DNA of 64,000 nt from Effrenium voratum (GCA_963377175.1 CAUJNA010003024.1:124001-188000), one strand, 5' to 3'; positions 11,316 to 20,501 are shown, counted from the stretch's first letter. Numbers and translations: made by a program. The notes: generated by a model from the letters alone, not told the origin.

Positions 11316-11411
11316 CCGGTTTGGGTTCAGTCGTCGAGGTCCACAAAGCTTGGCCGGACTTGCCAGGTCCGAACTGGCAAGTGAGACCAGGGTCCAAACT
11401 GCCTGGCCACT
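11316..11411 (+). CDS. candidate exon downstream of family H element
   Basis: Joined to 11019-11217 across the H element, the frame continues (GLGSVVEVHKAWPDLPG) until TGA at 11409-11411. The coding part probably ends before that stop, at one of several GGT positions. Product unknown. Confidence 0.35.
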
Positions 11412-11460
11412 GATTGCCTCCAAACTGCCCGACATTCTTGCGTCTTGCTCAGCAAAATGA

Positions 11461-11675
11461 ATGAGGGAATGAGAAATGGAATGGGCCTGCTGCATTCGAA
11501 GGCGGACCAGTATGGGCTTTTCTCGCAATCGCGGTCCAGTTCTTACCTGCTGAGCACCAGGTCGCAGTTGTCCAACTTGAAAGGTGGTTTTCATGGTGTC
11601 GGCTGGACAGATGTGGCGTTTGTTACCAAAATCACGTTGCAATTGGCCCTGCTGGCTTTCACTAAGCCCTATTGA
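11461..11675 (+). CDS. candidate exon, product unknown
   Basis: + frame with GC-rich third positions (SKADQYGLFSQSRSSSYLLS in part), ending hydrophobic and at TGA 11673-11675. It may continue the membrane-protein gene from 11019-11411. A long minus frame (11642-11181) overlaps it. Confidence 0.3.
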
Positions 11676-11701
11676 CAGTTAATAGGCCAAGGCCCAATAC
11701 G

Positions 11702-11752
11702 GCCACCTTCTATCTACCCATCCATCCACACATCCATCCACCCATCCATCCA
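11702..11752 (+). repeat. catcCATC short tandem repeat
   Basis: The tetranucleotide catc is repeated about ten times with interruptions (acccatccatccacacatcc). It makes several frames look open locally. Confidence 0.6.
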
Positions 11753-11757
11753 GAACC

Positions 11758-11945
11758 TCCTGCGAACTTCCGCGTCCCAAACCCACGGAACCGAAAGGAA
11801 CTGAGGCCACGCTGTGCCGCATGTGCGTGGGCGAGGATTTTGGATCTGCGCCCGTCGCCTGCACCGAGCGCAAGGCCAAGGACAGCGTGGCCATACGGCT
11901 GGCTCCGTTTTCGGCTGTCGGGTTGCTTGGTGCTTCCCAGCCATC
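11758..11945 (+). CDS. candidate exon, Cys-containing
   Basis: GC-rich island with very biased third positions. The + frame reads GTEATLCRMCVGEDFGSAPV and on to about 11945, where a decayed family A element begins. The minus frame (ATLSLALRSVQATGADP in part) is almost as good. Strand and product are unresolved. Confidence 0.33.
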
Positions 11946-12001
11946 TAGAGCCCTTAATTTTCGGCAATGACCCCATTTTAAGGGTCATGGAGACTCTAGG
12001 T
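11944..12001 (+). repeat. family A TIR element, left TIR truncated
   Basis: Retains ccttaattttcggcaatgacc and the right TIR gggtcatggagactctagg. Confidence 0.55.
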
Positions 12002-12066
12002 TTAGTTGGTTTAGTGGCTGGGTTTCCGAATGGAACCCACAAAAAGTTGGTCACTTGCAGGGGTTC

Positions 12067-12264
12067 TCAGGACAGCCGGGGCTTATTCAGGTTGGTTTTG
12101 AAGAAAGCCAGAAGGCGCCATGGTCGAAACCAACAAATACGTCCGGTGCGCTTTTTGGAGCAATTCATAAAGGCTTCAGGGTTCTTCACCAAATGGTACA
12201 AAAGCTGATGCTTAAACCGAGGGTGTTCGAACAATGGCCCCCCAAAATACGCTTCGGTGGCCAA
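12067..12264 (-). CDS. open frame, possible exon (minus)
   Basis: The minus frame reads like a basic, aromatic-rich protein segment (CWFRPWRLLAFFKTNLNK in part). A + frame is open across the same bases. Not recognised. Confidence 0.25.
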   Translation of the reverse strand: MATEAYFGGPLFEHPRFKHQLLYHLVKNPEAFMNCSKKRTGRICWFRPWRLLAFFKTNLNKPRLS

Positions 12265-12292
12265 AAGGATGGATTTGTGTTTGGCCTATCCA

Positions 12293-12383
12293 CCTAGAGT
12301 CTCCATGACCAATAGAAAATGGGGTCATGACCCCTTAATTTTAGGCAATGACCCCATTTTTTAAGGGTCATGGAGACTCTAGG
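12293..12383 (+). repeat. family A TIR element
   Basis: Complete copy: cctagagtctccatgacc...ggtcatggagactctagg, interior ccccttaattttaggcaatg. Confidence 0.7.
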
Positions 12384-12489
12384 CACTTATTAAGTGGCTA
12401 CGATTTTAGTAGGGAACCATCCCTCAAGATTGGTGGGTATTGATTCATGTCCACCCAAAGATCCCCCATTAAATTTTACACCCACGGGA

Positions 12490-12627
12490 GCAAACCGATT
12501 TTTTGCAACCGTGAAGGAGAATCAGGTGGTTGTGAAAGCCATCGAAGGAATTCCGGAGGTGCAGTCGGAAGAGACTTGCCCCATTTGCTCCTCAGCTGGT
12601 CTCATATTCGACAGCCTTTCACCATAA
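12490..12627 (+). CDS. candidate exon with CPIC motif
   Basis: + frame (NRFFATVKENQVVVKAIEG, then EETCPICSSAG) open to TAA. CPIC could be part of a zinc-binding site, but no second pair is visible. Weak. Confidence 0.28.
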   Translation, partial: ANRFFATVKENQVVVKAIEGIPEVQSEETCPICSSAGLIFDSLSP

Positions 12628-13020
12628 GGAGCCACTCGCTCAAAACCGAATCGGGTAGATGAAGGTTAGTAAGGGATACTCCCAGCCAAGAAGAATGCGC
12701 AAGCATATCTCCACCTTCTTCATTCTTGAAGCCATGGTTCTGGGATTACGACCGTTTTAAACCCGGGTTTTGATTCATGCGCCACGGAAGTGGAGTTACG
12801 AAAAGCGAAAAAAATGGGAAGGAAGTCGGAACACTGGAGAAAAGGTCCCGAAAGGGACCAGTGAGGAGATATTCTCATATCAGGGACCCTGAATTTTACC
12901 ACTCCCAGGGGTGTGGGATCACAAGGGTTTTTCCAACCACTTCTGTGATACAAGGGAATCTTCCCCTTTATATGGGGAGTTAGTCTTTGTTCGCCTTTGA
13001 GTTGAACAAAATGTCACCAA

Positions 13021-13118
13021 CCTAGAGTCTCCTTCTGACCCCTAGAAAATGGTGGCCCATTTGACCCCTGAATTTTAGGCAATGACCAACCATTTTTTAA
13101 GGGCCTTGGAGACTCTGG
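13021..13118 (+). repeat. family A TIR element
   Basis: Complete copy, cctagagtctccttctgacccc...ggccttggagactctgg. The phrase ctcatatcagggaccctg with ttttaccactcc follows at 13126 and also occurs at 12873, so the surrounding sequence is duplicated too. Confidence 0.65.
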
Positions 13119-13338
13119 GAATGCTCATATCAGGGACCCTGGTTTTTACCACTCCTCTTTTTTGTTGGCTCAGCATCACCTTGGTTTCCAAAGAGTTTCC
13201 ACTTGTCATGTGGAAATGTACGGAAGCCCATTTTGTATGGCTCTCTGGGTGTCCACTGAATCCAGAAAAGGGTCACTCAAGGCGGGGATTCCCGGAGGAA
13301 CGGGTTCTCGCGTCCAAAAACCACTGAGATACAAGGTT

Positions 13339-13530
13339 CGAGGCGGAACCTGCAAGTGCTTGGACAGTTGTACATGAATCAGAAACCGAGTTTGGATGTT
13401 CCAATGCACCCGGTGAATACACCGAGGCGTCCAGGGTGTTCACGGTTAGGGAGAACCGTTGGAGTGTCCCGCGCAAAGAGGCCAGCGAGTTTCACAGGTT
13501 GAAGAATTCATTCAGAGTCCCAACCGGGAA
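13339..13530 (+). CDS. candidate exon before family F element
   Basis: Follows an acaag acceptor and stays open on + into the family F element. The peptide is charged and ordinary (VFTVRENRWSVPRKEASEF in part). A minus frame is also open but has a stop and no AG acceptor at its start, which favours +. Product unknown. Confidence 0.42.
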
Positions 13531-13534
13531 GACT

Positions 13535-13634
13535 TCTCACTTCCTGAGTTCCTGGGCTTTATACTTTTGAGAAGAGCGTTTTAGTAGTAAATAAACAGTT
13601 TGGACTGTTTTTTGGGCCATCTACTCGGGAAGTT
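13535..13634 (+). repeat. family F TIR element
   Basis: ctcacttcctgagttcctgg at the left, gggccatctactcgggaagt at the right, with ttttagtagtaaataaa inside. Confidence 0.6.
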
Positions 13635-14027
13635 TGTTTTGCTTCTTTGGGGGTATCTTCCAAGAGAGGTTTTGAATCCGGGGTGTGAAGATGCTGGTTT
13701 GGATTGGTGGTGATTGGTGGTTTGGATTTGGAGTTGAAGTGCAAGTTCTTGTAGAGGTTAAATGGGAACCCCTTCATTTCGCAACCGAACTCAAACCACC
13801 AATTATGTGGAAGCTGATGAAGTGTATCGAAATGAATCTCGCGACTTCTCACCCGTTTTCCCACTGGGCAAGGGTCTGCGTTTTGTTTTCAGGGATCATC
13901 TTACGGTTGGACGGTTATCCTGCACAGTTGGAAGATGGTTTATCCCACCATTTGTGGGCTTGAGTCAGAGTAGTTGTGTCATTCTATTATCCGACGCCAT
14001 GGGCATTTCATACTGTTGCCCCCATTT

Positions 14028-14100
14028 TTAATCAACCCCAGTTTAGTTTATTGATAGGGGGGTGTTCCCCTCCAAGACTAATGATTCTGATTCCCCACCA
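14028..14100 (+). repeat. family I TIR element, partial
   Basis: atttttaatcaaccccag, a G-run and ccaagactaatgattc match the left half of family I. Confidence 0.45.
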
Positions 14101-14404
14101 AACCCAGGGACACCCCCACCAAAGAGGGACCTCGATCAAAATCAACCAGTTCTGCGTACTCTGGGGATAACACTACCATGTGGGATGTAGGGGAACCCCA
14201 ACAATGACCGGTTTAGCCTGCTGTTCCCTTTAAAATCCGCCACCCAAACACGGGTACCATAAACTCAGTTGTTGAGTGGCTCCCTGTTTCCCTTTGGTGG
14301 CTGCCCCACTAAAATGGTCCAAGCCCCAAAAAGGGTTCTCCCGGTTTTTTCCCAAGTCACTGAACCACTGAGTATAAATGAAAAAAAAAACGGACGCGCC
14401 GCCG

Positions 14405-14553
14405 GTGGTTCCGAGTGGTTTCCGCCTGCCTGCACCTCCCGAGGCTTGGAGCCCATTTGCCGGGGACGGCAGCTGCAATGCAGTCACTGCTTCCATCAGG
14501 ACGACCAGGGTCCCAGGGTTGTGGTTGAGCACACGGGCTTCATCCAACCACTT
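14405..14553 (-). CDS. candidate exon, minus strand
   Basis: After a tcacaag acceptor the minus strand reads KKWLDEARVLNHNPGTLVVL and onward with strongly GC-rich third positions. The + strand also has open frames. A leucine-rich helix is likely; no family recognised. Confidence 0.35.
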
Positions 14554-14707
14554 CTTGTGATACTTTTTGGGAATCTTCTCCCTTATGGGGGGTTGAAGGG
14601 TTGAAAGGGGGCAGAAAATCCAACCACTTCTGTGATACTTTTGGGAATATTCTCTCTTTTTAAGGGGTTGAACGTCTCTGGGGTTAGAACGCCCCTTTTT
14701 CTTGCAT

Positions 14708-14815
14708 CCATATGTGTCCTTGTTGGTTGTTTTGGTAGAAAGATAGATGGCCCTGGTTTACCTGGTGGTTTAATCATCTACCAGGGCCATCTATTTCCCC
14801 TAAAAGGACACCTAT
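14708..14815 (+). repeat. family K TIR element
   Basis: Inverted arms catatgtgtccttg/aaagatagatggccctgg and accagggccatctattt/aaaaggacacctatg. This is the complete reference copy for the partial ones at 3033 and 41884. Confidence 0.65.
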
Positions 14816-14831
14816 GCTTGTATCCCAGCAG

Positions 14832-14931
14832 TGGACGTTCCATTTCCCACCAGCACCCGATCAGGACTGCCTGGTGTCGTACAGGGCCGCCTCGACACAA
14901 GAGGAGCATGCCATCCAGTGTCCCTTGGCTC
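14832..14931 (+). CDS. candidate exon after family K element
   Basis: Starts after a cccagcag acceptor and is followed by GT at 14932. The + frame (PDQDCLVSYRAASTQEEHAI) has GC-rich third positions. Product unknown. Confidence 0.35.
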
Positions 14932-16198
14932 GTCTTTTTTTCAGATCCAACGGATCTGACCTTTTTCTTTTGGTTTCATTTGGTGAAATGAATATTTTTT
15001 ATAGTTTCCCCGGCTGGTTGTAAAGTCGGAATCTATCACTGCTGGAAATATGTTTGTGTTTCTCCAGGGGACGAAAGCGAATGGATGTTTGGCTTTCTCT
15101 GCCTGGTCCACTTTTTGTCATGGCAAATGATCACCTTTCTTTTATGTTCCAGGTCCGAAATGGGCAACTGAGTCGGTCTTTGTGACCATCCACTTGAAAG
15201 CTGTTCATGGGTACACTTCATATACTGAAGCTTCATGTACTGATTTGGAGCCCCAGCCTAAGTTAAGGGGAGCCATTGCATGCTCAGAAGTTTTGGTGGC
15301 CCTAAACGGGGCATCCATAAACGGGTTTCACCTGGCTGTTTTGGGCCCATGGTAGCGTGCTTGGGGGAACCCCGCTTTCATGAATCCCCCGTTTAGGGAC
15401 CTCTAAGTGAGGATCATTGACTTTGGTCGACGAATCGCATGGTTACAACTTGCGCGCTTCGTCGACCATGTGCCTAGTAGGCACCAAGGACAAAGGTGTT
15501 TTTTTTGAAGCTCCCAGGGCTCCGCTCTGAAGTATTCCGTTGGCTTTGGTCTTGGACCATGAGCTAGTTTCAGGGAAATGTTTGTTTTTTTGGACTGTCC
15601 TTGTTGACTTTGACTTGTTAGACCTGTGATATGCAGAACAAAGTTTCACCTTTCTTGTGCTCAGTTTGGCCTTCTAATGACCTTTCACCTTAAACTCGAT
15701 TGAACCGTTTCGAATACCTTCGAGGATTTACAGTTACCTTGAACTCGTAGTCTTGGCGTTATGGATATTTTGTGTCTGAAACATATGGGGGGTTACTCAA
15801 AATGGGATTCCGACCCCTTTCCGTTGGTATTGGAAGGGACGCCAACATTAAACCTCCCAGCACGTGGTTCTTTTGTGCTTCTGAAAGGTCCCCACGTCAC
15901 CTTGAACTGGAGAACGTTATAGCTTCAAAGTGCAGAACCGTCGGCTTCAAATTGCTTCAATGTGACATGTCAACTTGTTTGCCTTTCACTTTGACGATTG
16001 GTTTCCAGTTTGCTCATGAGCTTTCACTTTAATGCCTTTCCACCTGTAACAGTTGGAGGACTTACATAACCTGGTCTGTCCATTTGATCGTTCAACGACA
16101 GTTGACCTATCTATGCGCATATGTCGAACCGTGTTAATTACTTCTATGCGAAAATGATAGTTATTCTATTCCTGGGTAAGGTGGAGGGAGGTCACTTT

Positions 16199-16311
16199 CT
16201 CTCACTTCCTGTGTTTCTGGACTCTAGTCACTTTTTGGGTTTGGAGCATCTTAGTGGCATTCCCAAAGCGTTTGGTTTTGCTTTGTTTGGCCAATCCACT
16301 CGTTCGGTGAG
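16199..16311 (+). repeat. family F TIR element
   Basis: ctcacttcctgtgtttctgg at the left and ggccaatccactc...ggtgag at the right. Confidence 0.55.
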
Positions 16312-16455
16312 TTTTGAATCCAAGGCCCGGTGTGCAGATCCTTGCACATGCTGGATGGGGATGTGATCTCCGTTGCGGTGTGACTGACCTTCGTGTCAAA
16401 GGCTGTTTGGATAGATTACCCTGGCATTTCGGAGCCTTTGGGGGCTGATTCCCCG

Positions 16456-16552
16456 TACTTACAGCCTCCATGATCCTTTCAAGAATGGGCTCAGTACCCG
16501 AAAGAAAGCAGTCATGGCCCCATTTTTGAAGGGTCATAGAGACTCTAGGTAG
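16456..16552 (+). repeat. family A TIR element, left end degraded
   Basis: tacttacagcctccatgatcc left end, gggtcatagagactctaggta right end. Confidence 0.55.
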
Positions 16553-16588
16553 CCTTAACTAACTGTGAATTATTCCATAAACTAGGGT

Positions 16589-16756
16589 TCATACCGCTTC
16601 ATATTTGGACGTGTACGCATTCAGCCTTTGACTCTGGCGCTGAGAGTGCGTCGAGCGCGTGCTGCGCGTCAGAACTGCTGCGGCTAAGGCCTCGCTGCTT
16701 GGTTTCTTTTTTATCAGGGTTGCTCCGAGCCGTTGACCGGCGCTTTTGGCATCACA
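16589..16756 (-). CDS. candidate 3'-terminal exon, minus strand
   Basis: On the minus strand a pyrimidine-rich run (tttcttctttgtttctcaag) precedes a 55-codon frame ending in TGA. The peptide is basic and serine/arginine-rich towards its end (LTRSTRSTHSQRQSQRLN in part) and third positions are GC-rich. It could be the C-terminus of a minus-strand gene; not recognised. Confidence 0.38.
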   Translation of the reverse strand, partial: CDAKSAGQRLGATLIKKKPSSEALAAAVLTRSTRSTHSQRQSQRLNAYTSKYEAV

Positions 16757-17033
16757 CTTGAGAAACAAAGAAGAAAGCACACACATCCTAGGGTTGTCTA
16801 GGAGGTTTTTGGACCTCATTATTTAAGGCCGGAAAGGGGGTAGGCCAACTCATACGAAAGGGTCCAAGGAGCTCCTAGGGTAGACTAAGTCGAAGCATGA
16901 CCAACCAGGGGCTGAGCATTTGGTGAGGCTTCCTGAGGGTTTTTCAGTTTTTAGCTACCAGTTTTCCAGCCTTGGTCCCACCGGAATTTCGGAGCAACAC
17001 TCTTTCCTTTCCCGGAATCGCTTCGTCAATCTG

Positions 17034-17104
17034 GCCGTGGGTCAAAATGAATGGTTACCATTTTGGGGTAGGTGCACCACCCATTTTAGGACCTATTTTA
17101 GTTC
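17034..17104 (+). repeat. family G TIR element, left part of a split copy
   Basis: ggccgtgggtcaaaatg...ttttggggtaggtgcaccacccattttagg matches the family G left half. The right half lies at 18026-18092, with about 0.9 kb of minisatellite and exon-like DNA between them. Confidence 0.5.
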
Positions 17105-17260
17105 GCGGCGGGTACATACCCACCCGCGCGTTGTTGTTGCGTGTCTTCGGTTTTTGTGCTTGAATTCTCAGGCATTTTGACAAACGTGCATCTTTGTGGG
17201 TCTTTGAACATCCCGGTAACTAACTCATTTCAGAGTAAAGCCGCGCATTTTTTGTTCTAG

Positions 17261-17359
17261 TCAGGACACATGGCAGGGAGACGTAAGCTGTGAGAAGTCG
17301 GGGAGCGGCTGGAGACATGTCCTATCCCAGTGGAACTTGACATCCGCCGCCTTCGTGGA
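17261..17359 (-). CDS. candidate exon, minus strand
   Basis: After a caacgcag acceptor the minus strand reads STKAADVKFHWDRTCLQPLP and on to TGA (33 codons), with almost every third position G or C. It could belong with the minus exon at 16589-16756, in which case its donor lies before the stop (for example GTCTCC). Product unknown. Confidence 0.35.
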   Translation of the reverse strand, partial: STKAADVKFHWDRTCLQPLPDFSQLTSPCHVS

Positions 17360-17384
17360 CTGCGTTGTTTGTTGTTTCGCTTGA

Positions 17385-17985
17385 GCGGGTGCACTTGAGC
17401 GGGTGTTCTTACCATTTGGCATGCGTGGGTGCAGCGCAAAGCGGGTGCACTTCAGCGAGTGTTCTTACCATTTGGCAGCGCAAAGCGGGTGCGCTTTGGC
17501 GGGCGTTCTTGCCATTTGGCATGCGTGTGTGTGCAGCGCAAAGCGGGTGCACTTCCGGGCGTTTTGTTACCATTTGGCATGCGTGTGTGCAGTGCTGAGC
17601 GGATGCACCTCAGCGGGTGTTCTTTCCATTTGGCACGCGTGTGTGCAGTGCTGAGCGGATGCACTTCAGCGGGCGTTCTAACCATTTGGCATGCGTGTGC
17701 GCAGCGCAAAGCGGGTGCACTTCAGCGTGTTCTTACCACATGGCACGCGTGTGTGTGCAGTGCGGAGCGGATGCACCTCAGCGGGTGTTCTTACCAATTT
17801 GGCATGCATGTGTGCAGCGCAAAGCGGGTGCACTTCAGCGGGTGTTCTTACGGTGTTCAGCGAGTGCTCTTACCATTTGGCATGCGTGTTTGCAGTGACC
17901 AGCGGCGGGTGTTCTTACCATATGGCATGCGTGTGTGCAGTGCGGAGCGGGTGCTCTTGAGAGGGTGTTCTTACCATGTTGGCGG
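17385..17985 (+). repeat. minisatellite, ~56-bp unit, ~11 copies
   Basis: The unit contains catttggcatgcgtgtgtgc, agcgcaaagcgggtgcactt and cagcgggtgttcttac. Copies differ by point changes, small losses and a CA/TG length change. The array makes long frames appear open on both strands. It interrupts a family G element. Confidence 0.85.
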
Positions 17986-18025
17986 GGGTAAAAACCACTT
18001 CGACTTGCGGGTGGGTAAATACCCG

Positions 18026-18092
18026 GTACCTTTTAGTGGGGATTGGGGTAGGTTCACTGGGGGCACGATTTGGGTTTTGACCCATGGCCATC
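18026..18092 (+). repeat. family G TIR element, right part of the split copy
   Basis: ttttagtggggattgggg...gcacgatttgggttttgacccatggcc equals the right half of the copy at 41330-41460. Confidence 0.5.
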
Positions 18093-18474
18093 TGACTGGA
18101 CGAGCTCACCTGTAGCTTGAAGCGTTGGGGTAAACCAACTGGTTGCTGGGCTCGTCCCCGTGGAGCAATGTTTCAGCAGAGTGGCTCGGGCAGCGCACCT
18201 TGAAGTTGACCCCGGATTGACCATCTAGAAAACGGCTTGGAGGCGCCTCCTTTTTTTGAGGATTTCACCAGTTTTATTCTTCCCCTGTAGGTTCGGTTTT
18301 AGTACTCTTTGACCTGTGGGTGTTTCCCCCACAAATGAAGGACACGATGCCCTCTGAAACCTGACCCAAGAAAACTCAATGGGTTGATTAGTACTGTGTC
18401 GACATGCGTCGCACTGGACGTAATTTAGAATGGTCGTGCGCCCTCCAAAGGATTGAGAGAAGTACTTACAAAGC

Positions 18475-18613
18475 TTGACGAAATCCATTTCGCACCACTT
18501 TGAAACCATGGCGGAAACCATTGTTTGTTTGGCATGTGGCGTTGTGGAGTCAAATCATTCCATTGGGTTTCTGAAGGGTGGTGCGACTTCTGGATTTCCA
18601 AACCATTCACAGT
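18475..18613 (+). repeat. family B TIR element
   Basis: gacgaaatccatttcgcacca at the left; ggtggtgcgac...ccattcacagta at the right (degenerate); interior ccattgtttgtttggcatg. Confidence 0.55.
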
Positions 18614-18639
18614 AAATCGGAGCCTTTCACGTTGGGGAG

Positions 18640-18900
18640 AAAGACACGGCGGAATGGCGCCATCTACGTTTGCACATCGCCAAGGGTAGGTTCCAAAATC
18701 GGGGCCCCCGTCCAAACAAGCGTTGTGTTCCTGCTGGTTGTCCCGAAAAAAATAACCCTGAAAAGCGTTTCCTCAAAATCCGGCCACAAGCAGAGGTTCG
18801 ACACTGAGCTTGCGGAGCTTGAAAGCTCCACCCAGACGACTCGTTGCGGGATAACAGCGAACCTTCCCCCCAAAGCCGATGGTTCCGGGATTCAACCAGT
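18640..18900. other. exon-like open island, strand unclear
   Basis: The + strand (KQRFDTELAELESSTQTTRC in part) and the minus strand are both open. GC-rich third positions are strongest at 18787-18885 on +. No family recognised. Confidence 0.25.
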
Positions 18901-18948
18901 GCCTGGTGTGGATGTTTATCCACAGTATGGGTAACCTTACCTGAGGTG

Positions 18949-19041
18949 GCTGTGGGTCAAAAATAGGTACCCAAAATTGAGCCCTGGTAAGTGGTAACAT
19001 AGACTAGAACCTGCGGTTTCCTGGTGGTTTAACTTTGACCC
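18949..19041 (-). repeat. family H-like TIR element, target of the LTR element
   Basis: ggctgtgggtcaaaaatagg...aactttgaccc is the reverse complement of the element at 54268-54371. The LTR retrotransposon is inserted at its right end, and the missing last bases follow the 3' LTR at 37111. Confidence 0.6.
19037..19041 (+). repeat. 5-bp target site duplication, left
   Basis: GACCC directly before the 5' LTR; the same five bases follow the 3' LTR at 37111-37115. A 5-bp duplication is usual for Ty1/copia integrases. Confidence 0.93.
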
Positions 19042-19390
19042 TGTTAAAACCCTCTAGGCCCCGTGCCGAAATTGGGTAGCTGTTCTGAGGTCCTTGTTGG
19101 TGTTGCTTCCCAAGTTCCATTGATCGCCATTTGGCTCAAGACACAATTGAGGTTCAAGATCTGATGTGTGACTGCGTACATACGTGACGGGCATTGAGAG
19201 CGAAAACACTTCGCTTGCGCTGCATTTGTCAGGACCACTGTTGTAACTATCATTCCTTCTTCCTTACAACGTTTACACGGGTTCGGCTATAACGGCATCG
19301 TCCGTATACACCTTTCTACGTGGTTGGTATTAAAGCTTGAGGGTTCGGTGCACAGCGTCCCACGGGACGTCACCTTGCCGTCTCTTGACA
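19042..19390 (+). repeat. 5' long terminal repeat (349 bp)
   Basis: Begins TGTTAAAACC and ends TCTTGACA (TG...CA). Matches the 3' LTR at every base except C at 19236 (T at 36956) and the absence of a 19-bp duplication found in the 3' copy. It holds the SL-like word at 19126-19140. No TATA box is seen, as is usual in dinoflagellates. Confidence 0.95.
19126..19140 (+). promoter_or_regulatory. spliced-leader relict in the 5' LTR
   Basis: GCCATTTGGCTCAAG equals the last 16 nt of the conserved dinoflagellate spliced leader (GCCATTTTGGCTCAAG) with a single T missing. Dinoflagellate mRNAs receive this leader by trans-splicing, and relict leaders mark sequences that passed through an mRNA. Its place inside the LTR suggests that a trans-spliced transcript once set, or still sets, the 5' end of R. 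Confidence 0.7.
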
Positions 19391-19402
19391 GGTTATCAGC
19401 CG
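19391..19402 (+). other. candidate primer-binding site
   Basis: GGTTATCAGCCG directly follows the 5' LTR. It does not start with TGG as a 3'-end tRNA site would. Its first six bases equal those I recall for the Drosophila copia site, which pairs with the anticodon arm of a cleaved tRNA; the reverse complement (GGCTGATAACC) can be drawn as an anticodon stem-loop. Inference only. Confidence 0.45.
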
Positions 19403-19488
19403 TAACTACAAGCTCTACACTGGACTGGGAGACAGCTGGTTTATTGCGGGTACAGGGACAATAAAGGAACGATAACATACACAGTACA

Positions 19489-20469
19489 ATGGCGTCTTCG
19501 GCGAGCCCAAGTACTGCAACTTTTGGGAACAGCAGCTCAGAGGGATCCAATGGATTGATGGCTCTTCCTGCGGTGATGGATATGGTTGCAGATTCACAGG
19601 ATGAACCTGGGAGCGGAGGTTCCGCGCTATTCAGCGACATATCTACTCCCACAAGATCATGGAAGCAGATCGATGTTCATCAGGAGTCGAAGAAAAGAGA
19701 ATCCCCACCGAGAAGATCATCATCTTCGCCTGCGACACCACGGACGTCGCAGAAGGGCGTGAGATCGACATCGAAGGGTGGGAGGTCAAAATCACCCACC
19801 AGTGCAGATTTTCGCGCCGTGATCAAAGAGAAGAATAAGATGGAGGTGGAGATCGGGGAATATCAGAAGACACTTGATGAAATGTCGGCAGCAATGGCGA
19901 ATCTTAACCAAGAAGACTATGGAAGCACCATCCGGATCCAGGAGCTGGAAAGACGATGCGAGATTGCCAGCAAGCAGTCGGGACATCTAGTGAGTCACCA
20001 CCAACACCACATGGCTGAGGCATGGCGCAAGTTTGAGGAAGAAGCCCAACAGATGCGCAAGGTGGAAATGAACGCATTTCAGTACGGGGAGAAGAAAGAC
20101 ATGGAGTCGAATATTATGATGCAACAGATGAGGCAAGCTGAAGGAACTATCATGGAGCAGAAGCGGGAGATTGCATTGATGAAATCCTACATGGCAAGCG
20201 AGAAGTCGGCCGCGCAGGAATCAGCTATACGTGCAAATCAGATACACCGTGAGGCTTCACAACAGATATCAGTTTATCAGCAACAGATCAGAGGCATAGA
20301 ATCTTCTACATCTATCGAGAAGTTCAACGAGGAGGAGATGGTCCAAAGTCTGAAATCACAGTTGGAGCATGCACTCGTCAAGCGCCCCGAGACGTACTCT
20401 TTGGAGGACTCCAGGGAACAGCTGAGGCTGATGACGTTACAGTATTTGCTCGAAGAGAGCAGATTGTAA
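19489..20469 (+). CDS. ORF1: Gag N-terminal coiled-coil protein (326 aa)
   Basis: First ATG after a 98-nt leader. Residues 1-110 are Ser/Pro/Arg-rich and probably disordered (SKKRESPPRRSSSSPATPR in the middle part); residues ~115-326 are a long heptad-rich coiled coil (for example MRQAEGTIMEQKREIALMK). It stops at TAA 20467-20469, but the same coiled coil continues in the -1 frame (QIVKEEIVKQYESD), which is open well upstream of the stop. A two-base (AG) expansion in the run gaagagagcag at 20452-20462 would explain the break; programmed -1 frameshifting is the alternative, although no classical slippery heptamer is visible. It would act in assembly of the retrotransposon particle. Dinoflagellate Gag proteins are poorly described, so the name rests on position and structure. 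Confidence 0.8.
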   Translation: MASSASPSTATFGNSSSEGSNGLMALPAVMDMVADSQDEPGSGGSALFSDISTPTRSWKQIDVHQESKKRESPPRRSSSSPATPRTSQKGVRSTSKGGRSKSPTSADFRAVIKEKNKMEVEIGEYQKTLDEMSAAMANLNQEDYGSTIRIQELERRCEIASKQSGHLVSHHQHHMAEAWRKFEEEAQQMRKVEMNAFQYGEKKDMESNIMMQQMRQAEGTIMEQKREIALMKSYMASEKSAAQESAIRANQIHREASQQISVYQQQIRGIESSTSIEKFNEEEMVQSLKSQLEHALVKRPETYSLEDSREQLRLMTLQYLLEESRL

Positions 20470-20501
20470 AAGAAGAGATCGTCAAACAGTATGAGTCCGA
20501 C

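Noticed and set aside
17429..18115. A 228-codon + frame and several other long frames over the minisatellite
   Set aside because: They exist because the ~56-bp unit lacks stops in several frames on both strands; the peptides are only the repeat read in shifting frames.
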